14,829 nucleotides of DNA. It comes from Candidatus Tepidiaquacellales bacterium UBA2330. Its GTDB lineage: Bacteria; Bacteroidota; Ignavibacteria; Tepidaquicellales; Tepidaquicellaceae. A program made the position numbers and the translations under genes. Location: positions 1 through 14,829 of the forward strand of contig DDUU01000005.1 in assembly GCA_002344965.1 (NCBI GenBank), given 5' to 3'. Of the stretch, positions 6,336 through 14,516 are shown one piece after another. Under the pieces are notes generated by a model. It was given only the letters and a program-made list of their open reading frames with translations, was not told the origin of the DNA and searched no databases. Numbering within the stretch: the stretch's first letter is position 1; every line of letters begins with the position of its first letter.

Positions 6336-7937
6336 TTATTTGATAAGCAGCATTTTCTTTGTTTCGGAAAATTTTTCAGATGTTAGCTTATAGTAATAAA
6401 TTCCGCTTGAAAGTCCTTCTGCTGAAAATTTCGTTTCGTAAACTCCTGAATTAAGTTTTTCATTTACTATTACTGCAACTTCATTTCCAATTGCATTATA
6501 AACAGCAAGTCTTACAAATCCATTATCCGGAATATCAAATTTAATTTTAGTTACAGGATTAAATGGATTCGGATAATTCTGACTGAGACTGTATCCGTCA
6601 GGTACAAAACCTGATACCGGCTGTATTCCGATCGGCTTAGGATTTATATATACTTTCAGAATATATTCACTTGCAAAACTCGGAGTATTATTCGGAAGAT
6701 ACGCCCTGATACCGCCGAAGATATATCCTGCAAAAGTGTTTCCGGAAATTTCATTCAGCTTAATTACTTTGTTTGAATACTGGGGCACAGCCGGACTTAA
6801 AATAAATTTTGCATTAGTGCCCAGAAGCGCCGGCATTTTTGTCGGAGATACAATTTCCACTGATGTTCCGTCCGGATTTCTGGTCAGTGTAGTAATGTCA
6901 TTTATAAACGGAATCAGCGAATCGCGTATCTGCTGATTTAAAAGTTCATTGTAATAATAAAGACTTGTGCCTCCGAGAAAAGTAGTGTGCATTTTTCCGT
7001 TCGAGGAATTAAAAGCGGAGAGATATGAACATGTATACTGGCTCATTTTTTGTTCGAAGCTGTAATCCGTTACAGCGCCGTTTCCGTCTATGTAAATCGG
7101 ATTCATGAAAGGAAGATCCGCATAACTTCTGAACACTCCGCCGTAAAGTATCAAATACTCATTTATACCGTCAGGTTTTATCGCCGGGACAAGGTTCATA
7201 TCTCTTCTGTGAAATTCGACTGTATCAGTAGAAGCGGAATAGTCAGAAATATTTATGTTCGAACCTGATGCTGATACTTTAAACTTTCTTATCTCATTCA
7301 GATAAACCTGATCGTTGCTTATCGGCGAATATGCGCCGGTGAAAATATGACCTCCGGCAAGATAAAAATAATCTCCGAGCTTCAGCATTTCTCCGCCGCA
7401 GACACGCATCCTCTGGTCCGTGATCTGATTAATGTATGGAGCAACGGAATTTCCGCTGATGACTGCCTGTATTGTCTGACTTACATCCACTACAGTAAGA
7501 GTCGGAAATGTTATAAAGTCATTTGAAAGACTGTCAAATCCGTATCCGCCGTTAATGTATAATTTCGAACCGTCATAATAGTACTGCATATTTGTTGATC
7601 TCAATGGATCAGCGACTCTGAAATCCAGATCGGCGAAAATACTTCTTGAATAAGTTGTATTAGTTGCAGGATCCACAACAAAGATATTCTTATTTGCATA
7701 TTGTTTCGGAAATGCAGTAGCTGCATCAAATCCGTGCATACCGTTGGTTCTGCCGCCGATGAAAAGCCATTTGCCGTTATGATCTGCAAAAGCAAAAGAA
7801 TGTATCTTCGGAGAGCCGGGAATGTTTACCTGCTCAAGCTGAATCGTATAAGGTTCTTCAGCGTGAACTGATCCTGCAGTTATTAAAGCAGCAATTATAA
7901 GAATATATTTTAAAAATGTAGATTTTTTCATTAACAT
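6336..7937 (-). CDS. Secreted kelch-like protein with T9SS domain (paralog)
   Basis: This 533-residue protein is collinear with the downstream paralog over the signal peptide and propeller. Shared strings include KWLFIGGRTNG, VVDPATN, NSVAP, KLGDYFYLAGGH, MNLVPA and PFINDITT. The signal peptide is about 1-26 (MLMKKSTFLK then a hydrophobic run ending VHA). The T9SS sorting domain spans about 448-533 (GYSLSQNYPNPFNPVTK to KKMLLIK). It lacks the Fn3-like module of its neighbour: after VYINPKPIGIQPVSG it goes straight into the sorting domain. The start may be the ATG at 7937 or the one at 7931. It begins 48 bp after ispG ends, close enough for read-through, although a product so different from IspG argues for its own promoter. 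The function is unknown. Confidence 0.85.
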   Translation of the reverse strand: MLMKKSTFLKYILIIAALITAGSVHAEEPYTIQLEQVNIPGSPKIHSFAFADHNGKWLFIGGRTNGMHGFDAATAFPKQYANKNIFVVDPATNTTYSRSIFADLDFRVADPLRSTNMQYYYDGSKLYINGGYGFDSLSNDFITFPTLTVVDVSQTIQAVISGNSVAPYINQITDQRMRVCGGEMLKLGDYFYLAGGHIFTGAYSPISNDQVYLNEIRKFKVSASGSNINISDYSASTDTVEFHRRDMNLVPAIKPDGINEYLILYGGVFRSYADLPFMNPIYIDGNGAVTDYSFEQKMSQYTCSYLSAFNSSNGKMHTTFLGGTSLYYYNELLNQQIRDSLIPFINDITTLTRNPDGTSVEIVSPTKMPALLGTNAKFILSPAVPQYSNKVIKLNEISGNTFAGYIFGGIRAYLPNNTPSFASEYILKVYINPKPIGIQPVSGFVPDGYSLSQNYPNPFNPVTKIKFDIPDNGFVRLAVYNAIGNEVAVIVNEKLNSGVYETKFSAEGLSSGIYYYKLTSEKFSETKKMLLIK

Positions 7938-7985
7938 AAAATGTTTGGGGTTTTAAAGTATAATTAAAGCGTTTTATTTTACAGA

Positions 7986-9932
7986 CTAAACAGTAGCTTC
8001 TGTCCAGTCGTTATTATCTTTTATGAGATTAATCAGTTCATCGACTGCAATTTCCGTATCAATACTTTTCTTGATGATTTCTTTTCCTTTATACAAAGTG
8101 ATCTTTCCCGGTCCGCTGCCGACATATCCGTAATCCGCATCCGCCATTTCACCGGGACCGTTTACAATACAACCCATAATAGCGATCTTTAGTCCTTTAA
8201 GATGATTGGTTCTGTTTCTAATCATCGCTGTAGTTTCCTGCAGATCAAACAGAGTCCTGCCGCAGGACGGACAAGATATATAATCAGTTCTGGAAATTCT
8301 TGTTCTTGTCGCCTGTAATATTCCGAAACTTATGCTGTTTATTTTTTTAAGTTCAGTAACTGTTGATTCTATCCAGATCCCGTCACCAAGTCCGTCAAGC
8401 AGAAGCGGTCCTGTATCAGCGGAACTGTCAACCGTAAATTCATCATCAGTTTCATTTTCATAATTTCTTTTGATGACCACGGGAATTTTCAGTCCGTTAT
8501 TCATTAGTTCGATAAAAGCTCTTCTCATCTCCGCCATTGCATGAGCATTTTCTGTTTTTAAAACTGCTATAAAATTCATTTCTTCAGAAAGCTTTTTTAT
8601 CAAAGCACCGGTAAGATCATTCAGAGAAAGCTCAATGAAATTTACTTTATCCGAAACCTCACATCCTGATTCATATTGAGAAATATTTATAAGCGGATAG
8701 GAATCATTTTTCGAATCAGAGTTTACCCAGAAGTCATGGTCAAAAATTTTTTTCAGTGTGCCGGGAAGTTTGTAACTTAAATCATTTTTTCCCAGATATA
8801 AAAAATCAAATGCAGTATCGCCGATATTCCATTTGTCGAGAGAGCTGCTGTAATAATATCCCAGGTCTTTCAGCCCGGAATAACTATTCAGAATTTCTTT
8901 GTTTGCGCTGAGAATCACAGCGGGTACATTCTTACCGCCGGTTTTAAAAACTTCATAAGTATCTCTTTTCGCAAAAGCAAACGGATTGAGCGGATTACGG
9001 ATGACAGAGGGAATTTCTTTCTGAAGTTTGTTTCTTATCGAATATCTTTTTATAAGATCATACGCAACCGGTATTTCAAATTCCGGCTCTTCAGTAAGCG
9101 ACACTCTTACTGTATCACCTATTCCGTCTTCGAGCAACGCGCCGATACCGACTGCTGATTTGATCCTGCCGTCTTCACCGTCGCCTGCCTCAGTAACGCC
9201 GAGGTGGACAGGATAATTCATAGATTCGGATTCCATTTTATTTATCAGAAGACGGTAGGCTTCTACCATTACTTTCGGATTACTCGCCTTCATTGAAAGC
9301 ACTATTTCATAATAATTATTCTCTTCGCAGATTCTCACAAACTCAAGTGCAGACTCAACCATACCGAGCGGCGTATCTCCGAAACGGCTCATAATTCTGT
9401 CGGAAAGAGAACCGTGATTTGTACCGATCCTCATAGCCGTTCCGTATTCTTTGCAGATCAATACAAGCGGTGTAAATTTTTTTCTTATCCTGTCCAGCTC
9501 GGCTTCATATGAAATATCTGAATAATCAATTGTTTCAAATTTTTTCCTGTCGGCATAATTCCCGGGATTGACTCTGACTTTTTCTACTATACGTGCTGCA
9601 GTTTCAGCTGCATTAGGAGTGAAATGAATATCAGCGATAAGCGGCGTTTTATATCCTCTTCTGCGAAGTTCATTTTTAATATTCTCAAGATTTTTCGCTT
9701 CATTAATGCTCGGAGCGGTGATGCGGACATATTCGCCGCCGGCTTCGATAATTCTGACGGACTGTTCAACGGTTGCAATAGTATCCATTGTATCAGTAGT
9801 TGTCATTGACTGAATACGGATTGGATTATTTCCGCCGAGGGGAATATCTCCGATATTTACTTCACGCGTAATATATCTTGAATAGTAAGTAAGACTATTG
9901 CAGTATTTAATTGAATCAGTTTCTGTAAGCAA
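7986..9932 (-). CDS. ispG: IspG, (E)-4-hydroxy-3-methylbut-2-enyl-diphosphate synthase, three-domain form
   Basis: IspG is a [4Fe-4S] enzyme of the non-mevalonate (MEP) isoprenoid pathway. It reduces 2-C-methyl-D-erythritol 2,4-cyclodiphosphate to HMBPP in the cytoplasm. The N-terminal TIM barrel (about 20-290) holds IRIQSMTTTDT, HFTPNAA, NHGSLSDR and VTEAGDGEDGR. The C-terminal domain holds the cluster ligands Cys554, Cys557 (CPSCGRT), Cys588 and Glu595 (CIVNGPGE). At 648 residues it is far longer than the roughly 370-residue E. coli enzyme. The extra region (about 300-530) corresponds to the inserted A* domain of the Bacteroidota/Chlamydia/plant type. The start is a TTG at 9932, because an in-frame stop lies three codons upstream and no ATG precedes the conserved YSRYITREVNIG segment. 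The 69 bp to the rhomboid gene leave room for a promoter. Confidence 0.96.
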   Translation of the reverse strand: MLTETDSIKYCNSLTYYSRYITREVNIGDIPLGGNNPIRIQSMTTTDTMDTIATVEQSVRIIEAGGEYVRITAPSINEAKNLENIKNELRRRGYKTPLIADIHFTPNAAETAARIVEKVRVNPGNYADRKKFETIDYSDISYEAELDRIRKKFTPLVLICKEYGTAMRIGTNHGSLSDRIMSRFGDTPLGMVESALEFVRICEENNYYEIVLSMKASNPKVMVEAYRLLINKMESESMNYPVHLGVTEAGDGEDGRIKSAVGIGALLEDGIGDTVRVSLTEEPEFEIPVAYDLIKRYSIRNKLQKEIPSVIRNPLNPFAFAKRDTYEVFKTGGKNVPAVILSANKEILNSYSGLKDLGYYYSSSLDKWNIGDTAFDFLYLGKNDLSYKLPGTLKKIFDHDFWVNSDSKNDSYPLINISQYESGCEVSDKVNFIELSLNDLTGALIKKLSEEMNFIAVLKTENAHAMAEMRRAFIELMNNGLKIPVVIKRNYENETDDEFTVDSSADTGPLLLDGLGDGIWIESTVTELKKINSISFGILQATRTRISRTDYISCPSCGRTLFDLQETTAMIRNRTNHLKGLKIAIMGCIVNGPGEMADADYGYVGSGPGKITLYKGKEIIKKSIDTEIAVDELINLIKDNNDWTEATV

Positions 9933-10001
9933 AATAAATTAAATCTTTGTTGTTATATATTGGAGTTATAATGAAGTTTAAATTGAATATTAATTTTGGG
10001 A

Positions 10002-10979
10002 TTATCTTAACTTTTTACTTTCATGGAAAAGGACTTTTTTTTCTTCTTCCGTAAGACTTTGATAACCGCCTTCGCTCAGTTTGTCAAGTATCCGGTCAAT
10101 TTTCTCCTGTGCCTGCTTATGCTGATCTTCCAATTCTTTTTTAAAATCCGTCTGATCAAGCTCTTCATATTTTGCTTCCGAAACATTTTCTTTACTTACT
10201 TTGCCTCCGCTGCTGAATACTGAAGGTGAATAAGTTTTCTTTTCGGGAGAAGGAGTTTTAAATTTATCTTTAAACGATGAAGTATTAAAGAAACTGTTCG
10301 ATCTTTTAAAGACCACAAGCATATAAATAAGTCCGACAAGTCCACCTCCGAGATGAGCAATATGTGCTATGTTGCTTTCCTGTCCGCCGGCTACTGCAAA
10401 TATTTCAAGCAGCATATAAAATATAACAAGAAATTTCGCTTTGACAGGAAGAATTCCGTATATGTAAATACTCCTGTTCGGAAAAAGATATCCGAAAGCA
10501 ACCAGAATTCCGTAGACAGCGCCCGAAGCGCCTACTGTAGGTCCGACTGAAGTAAACATCGGTGCGATAAGAAGATTACAAAGCCCGGCTCCTACGCCGC
10601 ATAGAAAATAATAATACAAAAATCTTTTCTGCCCCCACATATTTTCAAGCTCTACGCCAAACATCCAAAGTGCGAACATATTAAGAAGAAGATGAAAGAA
10701 TCCTCCGTGCAGAAACATATAAGTAAAAATCTGCCAGGGGTAAAAACTTAGCTCTGTGATCTGACCGAAGCTGTTCTTAAAAAGTACGGGAGTGAGAGGA
10801 TTCAGCGCAAAATATTTAGTAATCAGAAGATCCACTGAAATACCGCCAATCTGAAAACCTGAAAGCAGCAAATTGAATATTACAAATATCGCCGTATTTG
10901 ATACCAGTAAAATTTTTATGACCGGCGGGAATAATGAAAATCCTCCGAATAGTCCGGGTCTTTTGTAATAGTTGCTCAT
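10002..10979 (-). CDS. Rhomboid family intramembrane serine protease with C-terminal helical tail
   Basis: This 325-residue membrane protease cleaves substrates within the bilayer. Hydrophobic segments fill about 20-225. Rhomboid motifs are complete: HGGFFHLLLNM (His91, His96, Asn100), catalytic Ser152 in GASGAVYG, and catalytic His209 in HLGGGLVG (H-x2-G-x3-G). Residues 226-325 form a charged cytoplasmic tail with a likely coiled coil (about 260-300), ending in ILDKLSEGGYQSLTEEEKKVLF. That C-terminal module recurs in Bacteroidota rhomboids and may be the family called DUF6576, a name given from memory. The gene begins 3 bp after the cytidylyltransferase-like gene stops, so the two are surely cotranscribed. 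Substrates are unknown. Confidence 0.93.
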   Translation of the reverse strand: MSNYYKRPGLFGGFSLFPPVIKILLVSNTAIFVIFNLLLSGFQIGGISVDLLITKYFALNPLTPVLFKNSFGQITELSFYPWQIFTYMFLHGGFFHLLLNMFALWMFGVELENMWGQKRFLYYYFLCGVGAGLCNLLIAPMFTSVGPTVGASGAVYGILVAFGYLFPNRSIYIYGILPVKAKFLVIFYMLLEIFAVAGGQESNIAHIAHLGGGLVGLIYMLVVFKRSNSFFNTSSFKDKFKTPSPEKKTYSPSVFSSGGKVSKENVSEAKYEELDQTDFKKELEDQHKQAQEKIDRILDKLSEGGYQSLTEEEKKVLFHESKKLR

Positions 10980-10982
10980 TAA

Positions 10983-11711
10983 TTAAATTAAAATGTTTTG
11001 GGCTTTTTCATAATCACTGACTGTGTCAATTTCCATACAGCCGAACATCGAAACGTCCTCTGCATAAATACTGTTCCCTGAATCTCCACTATCTATTATT
11101 TCCTGAAATGAAGCTTCATAAAACTCGTTTATAATATTTTCCTTTGTGATTTTCCTGTCCAATATACTGAATAGCTCTTTCATATAATACGGAGAAAACT
11201 TTTCAATTCCGATAGATTCTCCTGCGGATGCAGCTATTGAGATTTCCTTTCCGATTTTCAGCACTTTGTTTTCATTATTAATAATCACTTTTATTTGCTC
11301 TTCGTCCAGCTCCTTTGTAAAATTAACAGCAAGACAATTTTCGTGTCGGCTTTCAGTCAGCTTTGCTATTATTTTTTTATCAAAAAGAATATCGCTGTCG
11401 AGAAGAAGTATATTATCATTTACAAAATCCTTTGTCATCCAGAGCGAATAAGAATTATTATTAACTTCATATCCGGGATTGGTGATAAAAGTTTTTTTTA
11501 TTCCCCTGAAATTTTTATCCACATAATCCCTGATCATATTCTCAAGATAACCTGTTACAAAAACAAAATCCGTAATTCCGTTATCTGTTACATTTTCTAT
11601 TGTCCTGTGAAGCAGATTTTTTTCGCCGATGTTTAAAAGACACTTCGGAGTATTATCCGTAAGCGGTCTGAGTCTTCGCGAGACTCCTGCTGCAAGTATT
11701 ACCGCCTGCAT
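10983..11711 (-). CDS. Sugar/alcohol-phosphate nucleotidyltransferase, probable cytidylyltransferase
   Basis: This 242-residue cytoplasmic enzyme has the nucleotidyltransferase fold. The nucleotide-binding signature is at 6-23 (LAAGVSRRLRPLT..TPK). Metal-binding aspartates are in LLDSD (105, 107), followed by GESIGI (164-169) and MEIDT (226-230). The pattern VTGYL, NNSYSLW, DSDILFD and GESIG resembles LicC-type phosphocholine cytidylyltransferases and inositol-1-phosphate cytidylyltransferases more than hexose-1-phosphate enzymes. Its ATG overlaps the TAA of the preceding CDP-alcohol phosphotransferase gene by one base (TAATG), which indicates translational coupling. The likely job is to make the CDP-alcohol used by that partner. 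The alcohol (inositol phosphate, choline phosphate, glycerol phosphate or other) cannot be decided here. Confidence 0.82.
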   Translation of the reverse strand: MQAVILAAGVSRRLRPLTDNTPKCLLNIGEKNLLHRTIENVTDNGITDFVFVTGYLENMIRDYVDKNFRGIKKTFITNPGYEVNNNSYSLWMTKDFVNDNILLLDSDILFDKKIIAKLTESRHENCLAVNFTKELDEEQIKVIINNENKVLKIGKEISIAASAGESIGIEKFSPYYMKELFSILDRKITKENIINEFYEASFQEIIDSGDSGNSIYAEDVSMFGCMEIDTVSDYEKAQNILI

Positions 11712-12571
11712 TATTTATTATTTAATGAATTAATAACTGATCTCTGAATCAGAAAAAGAATTATGAATATAAAATTTCCCAGAGTAACTGTATAAATCAG
11801 GTAAAGGTCTATTCTGTTAAAAATCGAAAAAATGATTAAAGCAGCCATATGTGTTGTGGATCCGATCCAGCTCCAGGCTCTCAGCAGAAGCTTATTTTTT
11901 CTTTTGTATTCTTCCGGAGTTACATCAAGCACAATATGCTTGGTTGATCTTTTCTGAAATTCGGAATAGGACAGGTAAGAAGATATAAGCAGCTTTTCAA
12001 TATATTTACCGCTGACAGATTCAAGTCTTTTCTTTTCTTCGGAATATTCGCTTATTTCTTCATCAAGACCTGGAGCTTTTTGATATACATATTCGAGATA
12101 CATATTCCTGTAATTATCGAAAAACATATTCTGCAGCGCTTTGGATGCACCTGCTGTAACGGTGAGAGTCCAGCTAAAAAGAGGATTCCCCGTTAAATGC
12201 GTCATTGCAATTCCGAGTCCGAGGAATACTGATATTGAAGTAATGTAATCTATAAAGCCGTCAATTATCCTTCCTATTTTTGTTCCGTTTTTTTTCAGTC
12301 TTGCAAGCTGACCGTCCATACAGTCAAGCGTATTACAAATAAAAAAACTAAGCGAACCGAGCAGCAAAAATCCGTAATCAGCAAATCCGTAAAATATCCC
12401 TGTCATAATACCGAAAATCAGAGCGACTATTGATATCTGATTCGGAGTTACGTTTGTATTATATATTAACTTTACAAAAACAAATGATAATGGTCTGAAT
12501 ACATACAGATCAATAATTTCTTCCGAATCGACAGTTTTAAGTGATTGTTTAAATTCAGAAAATAATGTCAT
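11711..12571 (-). CDS. CDP-alcohol phosphotransferase family membrane enzyme
   Basis: This 286-residue integral membrane enzyme transfers a phosphoalcohol or phosphatidyl group from a CDP-linked donor. The family motif is complete at 83-108: D83..D86-G87..A90-R91, eight residues, G100...D104...D108. The segment VTPNQIS (41-47) before the first helix is also typical. Transmembrane stretches fall near 45-63, 67-82, 108-124, 130-146, 237-253 and 256-276. Between the fourth and fifth lies a hydrophilic, charged insert of about 85 residues (150-235), unusual for the small phosphatidylglycerophosphate synthase type. It is coupled to the cytidylyltransferase-like gene (TAATG). This recalls the cytidylyltransferase/phosphotransferase pairing of di-myo-inositol-phosphate synthesis and of inositol or choline phospholipid routes. 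It starts 22 bp after the K+ transporter stop. Confidence 0.88.
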   Translation of the reverse strand: MTLFSEFKQSLKTVDSEEIIDLYVFRPLSFVFVKLIYNTNVTPNQISIVALIFGIMTGIFYGFADYGFLLLGSLSFFICNTLDCMDGQLARLKKNGTKIGRIIDGFIDYITSISVFLGLGIAMTHLTGNPLFSWTLTVTAGASKALQNMFFDNYRNMYLEYVYQKAPGLDEEISEYSEEKKRLESVSGKYIEKLLISSYLSYSEFQKRSTKHIVLDVTPEEYKRKNKLLLRAWSWIGSTTHMAALIIFSIFNRIDLYLIYTVTLGNFIFIILFLIQRSVINSLNNK

Positions 12572-12593
12572 TTATAAAAAGTTATTTTTAGGA

Positions 12594-14516
12594 TTACAAT
12601 TCGACCTGCGTACCAACTTCAAAAACTCTCTGCGGCGGAATATTAAAAAATTCTGTTGCTCTCTGCGCATTATTTGACAGCAATATGAAAAGCTTACTTC
12701 TCAAAAGTCCGAATCCGGTTCGATTGCCGGGAATTAGAGTTTCTCTGCCCAGAAAGAAAGTGGTTCTGTTTATATCAATCTTAATATTATTATTTTTAAG
12801 AAGTTCAATAATATTCTGAATATTTGGAATATCCATATAACCGTAATTTGCAATTACCCTGTAAAATCCTTCAGTCGGCTCCAGTATTTCAAGACGCTCT
12901 TCCTGTTTAATATGCGGAACTTTCTTTATAATAATAGTGAGAATTATTATTTGTTTGTGAAGAAGTCTGTTATGTTTAATATTCAGTATCAGAGGCGGCG
13001 GTGCTCCTGTTTTATTGCTGGACATATAAACAGCTGTACCGGGGATTGCAATTAATCTTACACTGAGGATTTCAGTCACAAAATTTTCGAGCGACATAGT
13101 CTGCTGCTTTATGTTATCTAAAAGTATTTTCCGGCCTTTATTCCAGGTTGTCATGATTAAATATATAGCAAGTCCTATAGCGAGAGGGACCCAGCCGCCG
13201 TGAATCAGCTTCAGCATGTTAGCTCCCCAGAAAGATAAATCAATTGTTATAAAAAAGAGTATTACTATTACGGAAACTAATTTATTCCATTTCCAAAGTT
13301 TGATTGTTGTTATAAAAAGTAACATTGTCGTAATAAGCATTGTAGTTGTAACAGCAATTCCATAAGCTGAAGCAAGATTACTTGAAGACTTAAAAGACAG
13401 CACCAGAGCAATTGTTGCTAAAAACAGCATAAAGTTAAGCTGTGGTATATATATCTGTCCCCTTTCATCTTCTGAAGTATGAAGTATTCTCATTCTCGGA
13501 AGATATCCTAACTGTAAAGCCTGAAATGTAAGCGAAAAAGCTCCTGATATAACAGCCTGAGAAGCAATAACGGTTGCAAAAGTTGCAAGTCCTATTAGCG
13601 GGTATAATGCCCATTCAGGCGCTAATAAATAAAATGGATTTTTTGCAGCTGAGGGATCCCTTATAAGCAGAGCGCCCTGTCCGAAATAATTTAAAAGCAG
13701 TGACGGCAATACAAGACAAAACCATGTGATCTTAATAGGCTGTCTGCCAAAATGTCCCATATCAGCGTAAAGAGCTTCACCGCCGGTAACTACAAGAAAT
13801 ACAGCTCCCAGTATTACAAAACCATGAAATCCGTTTTCAATAAAAAAAATAACGGCATAATAAGGATTAACTGCGGCAAAAACTTCAGGATTCTCAAGTA
13901 TTGAACTGCAACCTAATATTGCGATGGTAACAAACCAAACGAATGTAATTGGTCCGAAAATTTTTCCGATCTTACTAGTTCCTCTTTTCTGCATACTGAA
14001 AAGAATAACGAGTATTAAAATTGTTACTGGCAATATAACAGGTTCAAACAGAGGAGTAGCTAACGCTAATCCTTCCACTGCGGAGAGAACCGAAATAGCC
14101 GGAGTTATAATACTGTCGCCGTATAACAATGCTGAACCGAAAAGACCAAAAACAAGAACCATCACACCAACCCATTTTTTCTTAAAATCCGTTCTCTTTA
14201 AAAGTGACATTAAAGCAAGGATCCCGCCTTCACCGTCATTGTCCGCTTTCATAATAATTAAAATATACTCTACTGAAATTATCAAAATCAGCGACCAGAA
14301 TATAAGCGACAGAACTCCGAGAATATTATCTTTAAGAGGAGCAATTCCGTGAACTCCATGAAAACATTCTCTAAGTGCATAAAGAGGACTCGTGCCTATA
14401 TCACCGAAAACTATTCCTAATGCACTTAAGCAAAGAATAGCAAGGTATTTTCCGTTTTTATTGTTGCCCTGGGTTTTGGTTGTATCCGGGAGAGCGTTAT
14501 TGACAAAATTATTCAG
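12594..14516 (-). CDS. kup: KUP/HAK/KT-type potassium transporter, non-AUG start
   Basis: This is a K+ uptake permease of the inner membrane. The frame stays open to a stop at 14529-14531 and encodes the family hallmarks: GIVFGDIGTSPLYALRE (residues 34-50 counted from CTG 14516), then IFWSLILIISVEYILI and MKADNDGEGGI. About twelve hydrophobic segments follow, and then a cytoplasmic C-terminal domain of about 200 residues ending RVFEVGTQVEL. No ATG, GTG or TTG occurs before GDIGTSPLY. The first in-frame TTG (14285) would delete the first helix and that motif, so it is not the start. CTG 14516 lies 6 nt after AAAAAGGA and gives 640 residues, normal for the family. ATT 14519 and CTG 14522 are alternatives. 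A one-base indel in the A5 run (14526-14530) would instead join the frame to an upstream ATG (14631). Confidence 0.9.
   Translation of the reverse strand: MNNFVNNALPDTTKTQGNNKNGKYLAILCLSALGIVFGDIGTSPLYALRECFHGVHGIAPLKDNILGVLSLIFWSLILIISVEYILIIMKADNDGEGGILALMSLLKRTDFKKKWVGVMVLVFGLFGSALLYGDSIITPAISVLSAVEGLALATPLFEPVILPVTILILVILFSMQKRGTSKIGKIFGPITFVWFVTIAILGCSSILENPEVFAAVNPYYAVIFFIENGFHGFVILGAVFLVVTGGEALYADMGHFGRQPIKITWFCLVLPSLLLNYFGQGALLIRDPSAAKNPFYLLAPEWALYPLIGLATFATVIASQAVISGAFSLTFQALQLGYLPRMRILHTSEDERGQIYIPQLNFMLFLATIALVLSFKSSSNLASAYGIAVTTTMLITTMLLFITTIKLWKWNKLVSVIVILFFITIDLSFWGANMLKLIHGGWVPLAIGLAIYLIMTTWNKGRKILLDNIKQQTMSLENFVTEILSVRLIAIPGTAVYMSSNKTGAPPPLILNIKHNRLLHKQIIILTIIIKKVPHIKQEERLEILEPTEGFYRVIANYGYMDIPNIQNIIELLKNNNIKIDINRTTFFLGRETLIPGNRTGFGLLRSKLFILLSNNAQRATEFFNIPPQRVFEVGTQVEL

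Noticed and set aside
11295..11636. 113-codon plus-strand ORF
   Set aside because: It is antisense to the nucleotidyltransferase gene and has no recognisable content.
12594..14285. kup called from TTG 14285 (563 residues)
   Set aside because: The frame upstream encodes the missing first helix and the GDIGTSPLY motif without a stop, so this start truncates the protein.
13924..14352. 142-codon plus-strand ORF
   Set aside because: It is antisense to the KUP gene, which is supported by family motifs across the same bases.
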